Positions 62,633 through 64,000 of a DNA stretch of 64,000 nt are shown one piece after another. Numbering within the stretch: the first letter of the stretch is position 1; the number at the start of each line of letters is the position of its first letter. The notes beneath the pieces are model-generated. The model made no database searches, had not been told where the DNA came from, and worked only from the letters and a program-made list of their open reading frames with translations. Made by a program: the position numbers and the translations under genes. The DNA lies in contig RBKR01000015.1 of assembly GCA_004835665.1 (NCBI GenBank), positions 186,001 through 250,000 on the forward strand, read 5' to 3'. Source of the DNA: Phoma sp. XZ068 (taxonomy: Eukaryota; Ascomycota; Dothideomycetes; Pleosporales; Didymellaceae).

Positions 62633-64000
62633 ATGGCGCAGGTCCTGCAGATGCAAGCAGCGCCCGAGCTGGGCAAGACCCAATTTGAACCGAACATGGA
62701 GGCTCCCCGCGACCGAGAGCCGCCCACGCCCTCGTCGCCCGACAGCGGCGAGGCCCGAGGGCGCCGCCGCGACAGAGAGGACTCGGGCGAAGACGGTGCA
62801 GACGGCGAGACAGGCGGCTCGCGCAAGAGGAGGAGAAGCCGGAAGGGGCTCGACAAGAAGTTCGAGTGCCCGCACGAGGGCTGCGGGAAGAGCTACTCGA
62901 GGGCCGAGCATCTGTACAGGCACCAGCTGAACCGTACGTTGCTGCATTTGAAAGGAATGGCTAGAGACTGACGGGCACAGACAATCCCAAGCAGATATAC
63001 AACTGCGACTTTCCAGACTGCCACAGGTAAAACCCACTACCTCGCACATGCAACACCAGTACTAACTTTGCAGGTCTTTTGTCCGCCAGGACCTCTGCGC
63101 ACGCCACAAAGAACGCCATACCGCACGCGGCAGCCAGCTCCTTCGCAAAGACACCTTCAACATGCACAACCTGAATCCAATTGTTACGGCAGCACTGGGC
63201 CAAAAGAACACTCCAGGTGTCAAGCCGCTCAGCGCAAAGGGTCAATCACAACTGCAGTCACCGCCTTCAGCAGTATCGAGCATTGCGACTGGAAGCCAAA
63301 TGTCACCTCCCTTTCAGTCTCCCGCCAGCAGACAAGACTCACTAAACAGGCTGTCAAGCATAGGGAGCGAGGACGCGTACCGTAGTGGCTCGGACGCGTA
63401 CCGCAGCGGTTCGGACGCTAAGCCCTATGAAATGCACGCCCAGGGCTCTGGTAACTTTGCACCACCACCACGTCCGGCCGCATTGAGTAACTACAGTGGG
63501 GGTCGAACATCGCTCCACAACTCCCCACATGTGGGTAACAACAACTTCCAACGGCCCGAGTTGCGCGCATCAACGTCAAACCTCTCATCCTACGGTACCG
63601 CCAGCTCGCCTTACAGCTCAGCAGTCACGCCTACCCAGTCATACACCCCCTCCGCGGCGTCGACAACATACCAGAAAAACTCAAGTGGGTTCCAGTCCCA
63701 GCAAAATTTTCCCTCTTTCCCTTCCTTACCTCCGCCAGAATACCCTCAGCCGACCGGCACACCTGCCTCGCAAGGTCAAGACAATCAGTACTACAATGGG
63801 ACCTCCGGACAGACCCCCATGAATGGCGTCGAGTCGACAGCGCAGCTGGATGCACGGATGAACGGTGTTACAGACGCTATCATGGACCAGACACCATCCT
63901 ATGCGATTCCCATGTTTGGTGGAGAAGGCTACAGCCGGTCTCCGTTCACCATGGCCGATGATTTTGCCGACTGGCTGTTCAATGAGAGTCAGATCGTGCC
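62633..64000 (+). CDS. C2H2 zinc-finger transcription factor, 3' end beyond window
   Basis: Three exons seen: 62633-62933, 62981-63026 and 63074 to the right edge, open throughout. Residues about 60-75 are basic (GGSRKRRRSRKGLDKK), a likely nuclear signal. Finger 1 is FECPHEGCGKSYSRAEHLYRHQLNH. Finger 2 (YNCDFPDCHRSFVRQDLCARHKERH) is split by the 47-nt intron after the CHR codon. The following about 290 residues are Ser/Pro/Gln/Asn-rich with a duplicated DAYRSGS motif. They end in FADWLFNESQIV, often the entry to a fungal-specific regulatory domain. This resembles the AmdX/ACE1-type C2H2 regulators of filamentous fungi. DNA target and regulon are unknown. The C-terminus is absent. Confidence 0.85.

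Overview
The window looks like chromosomal DNA from a filamentous ascomycete, most likely a Dothideomycete (Pleosporales-like); no lineage marker was computed. Genes carry short introns (about 46-235 nt) with GTANGT-type donors, CTAAC/CTGAC branch sites and YAG acceptors. The gene families are typically fungal: PalA/RIM20, KRE9/KNH1, HET, DUF6594, LPxEIR F-box-like proteins, a PHO80-like cyclin and MOB4/phocein. No rRNA, tRNA, CRISPR or intact transposon was recognised. Most gene models below are my own intron-exon reconstructions, checked for phase but not against transcripts.

Left part (1-32 kb), mostly core genes: an F-box-like gene running off the left edge (-), a GFA-family zinc enzyme (-), a PAP2/IPC-synthase-like membrane protein (+), a BTB protein (+), a GH89 alpha-N-acetylglucosaminidase (-), a PHO80-like cyclin (+), a KRE9/KNH1 wall protein (+), prolidase pepP (+), a CBM35-GH26 mannanase (+), palA (-), MDJ1 (-), SAP30 (-), a DUF6697-like protein (+) and a NUDIX hydrolase (+).

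Middle part (33-50 kb), accessory in character: a secreted lytic-transglycosylase-like protein fused to LysM (+), an SDR oxidoreductase (+), a DUF6594 membrane protein (-), a tiny three-exon protein (-), an orphan caspase-like protease (+), an M28 aminopeptidase (+), a CoA-binding protein (+), two tandem HET-domain paralogues (+) and a small multi-pass membrane protein (+). The mix of caspase-like, HET and DUF6594 genes in about 10 kb suggests a locus for non-self recognition or regulated cell death. This is the part most likely to hold an undescribed system.

Right part (50-64 kb): an acidic F-box-like protein (-), thymidylate synthase (-) divergent from a HAUS3/augmin-like coiled-coil gene (+) across a 190-bp promoter containing an MCB motif, a charged-repeat protein (+), a frameshifted gene remnant, the zinc metallochaperone ZNG1/CobW (-) divergent from MOB4/phocein (+), and a C2H2 transcription factor cut by the right edge (+).

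Several stretches (3.3-6.0, 11.7-13.8, 27.9-29.4, 32.2-33.6, 48-49 and 61-62.6 kb) contain only short, unconvincing open frames.
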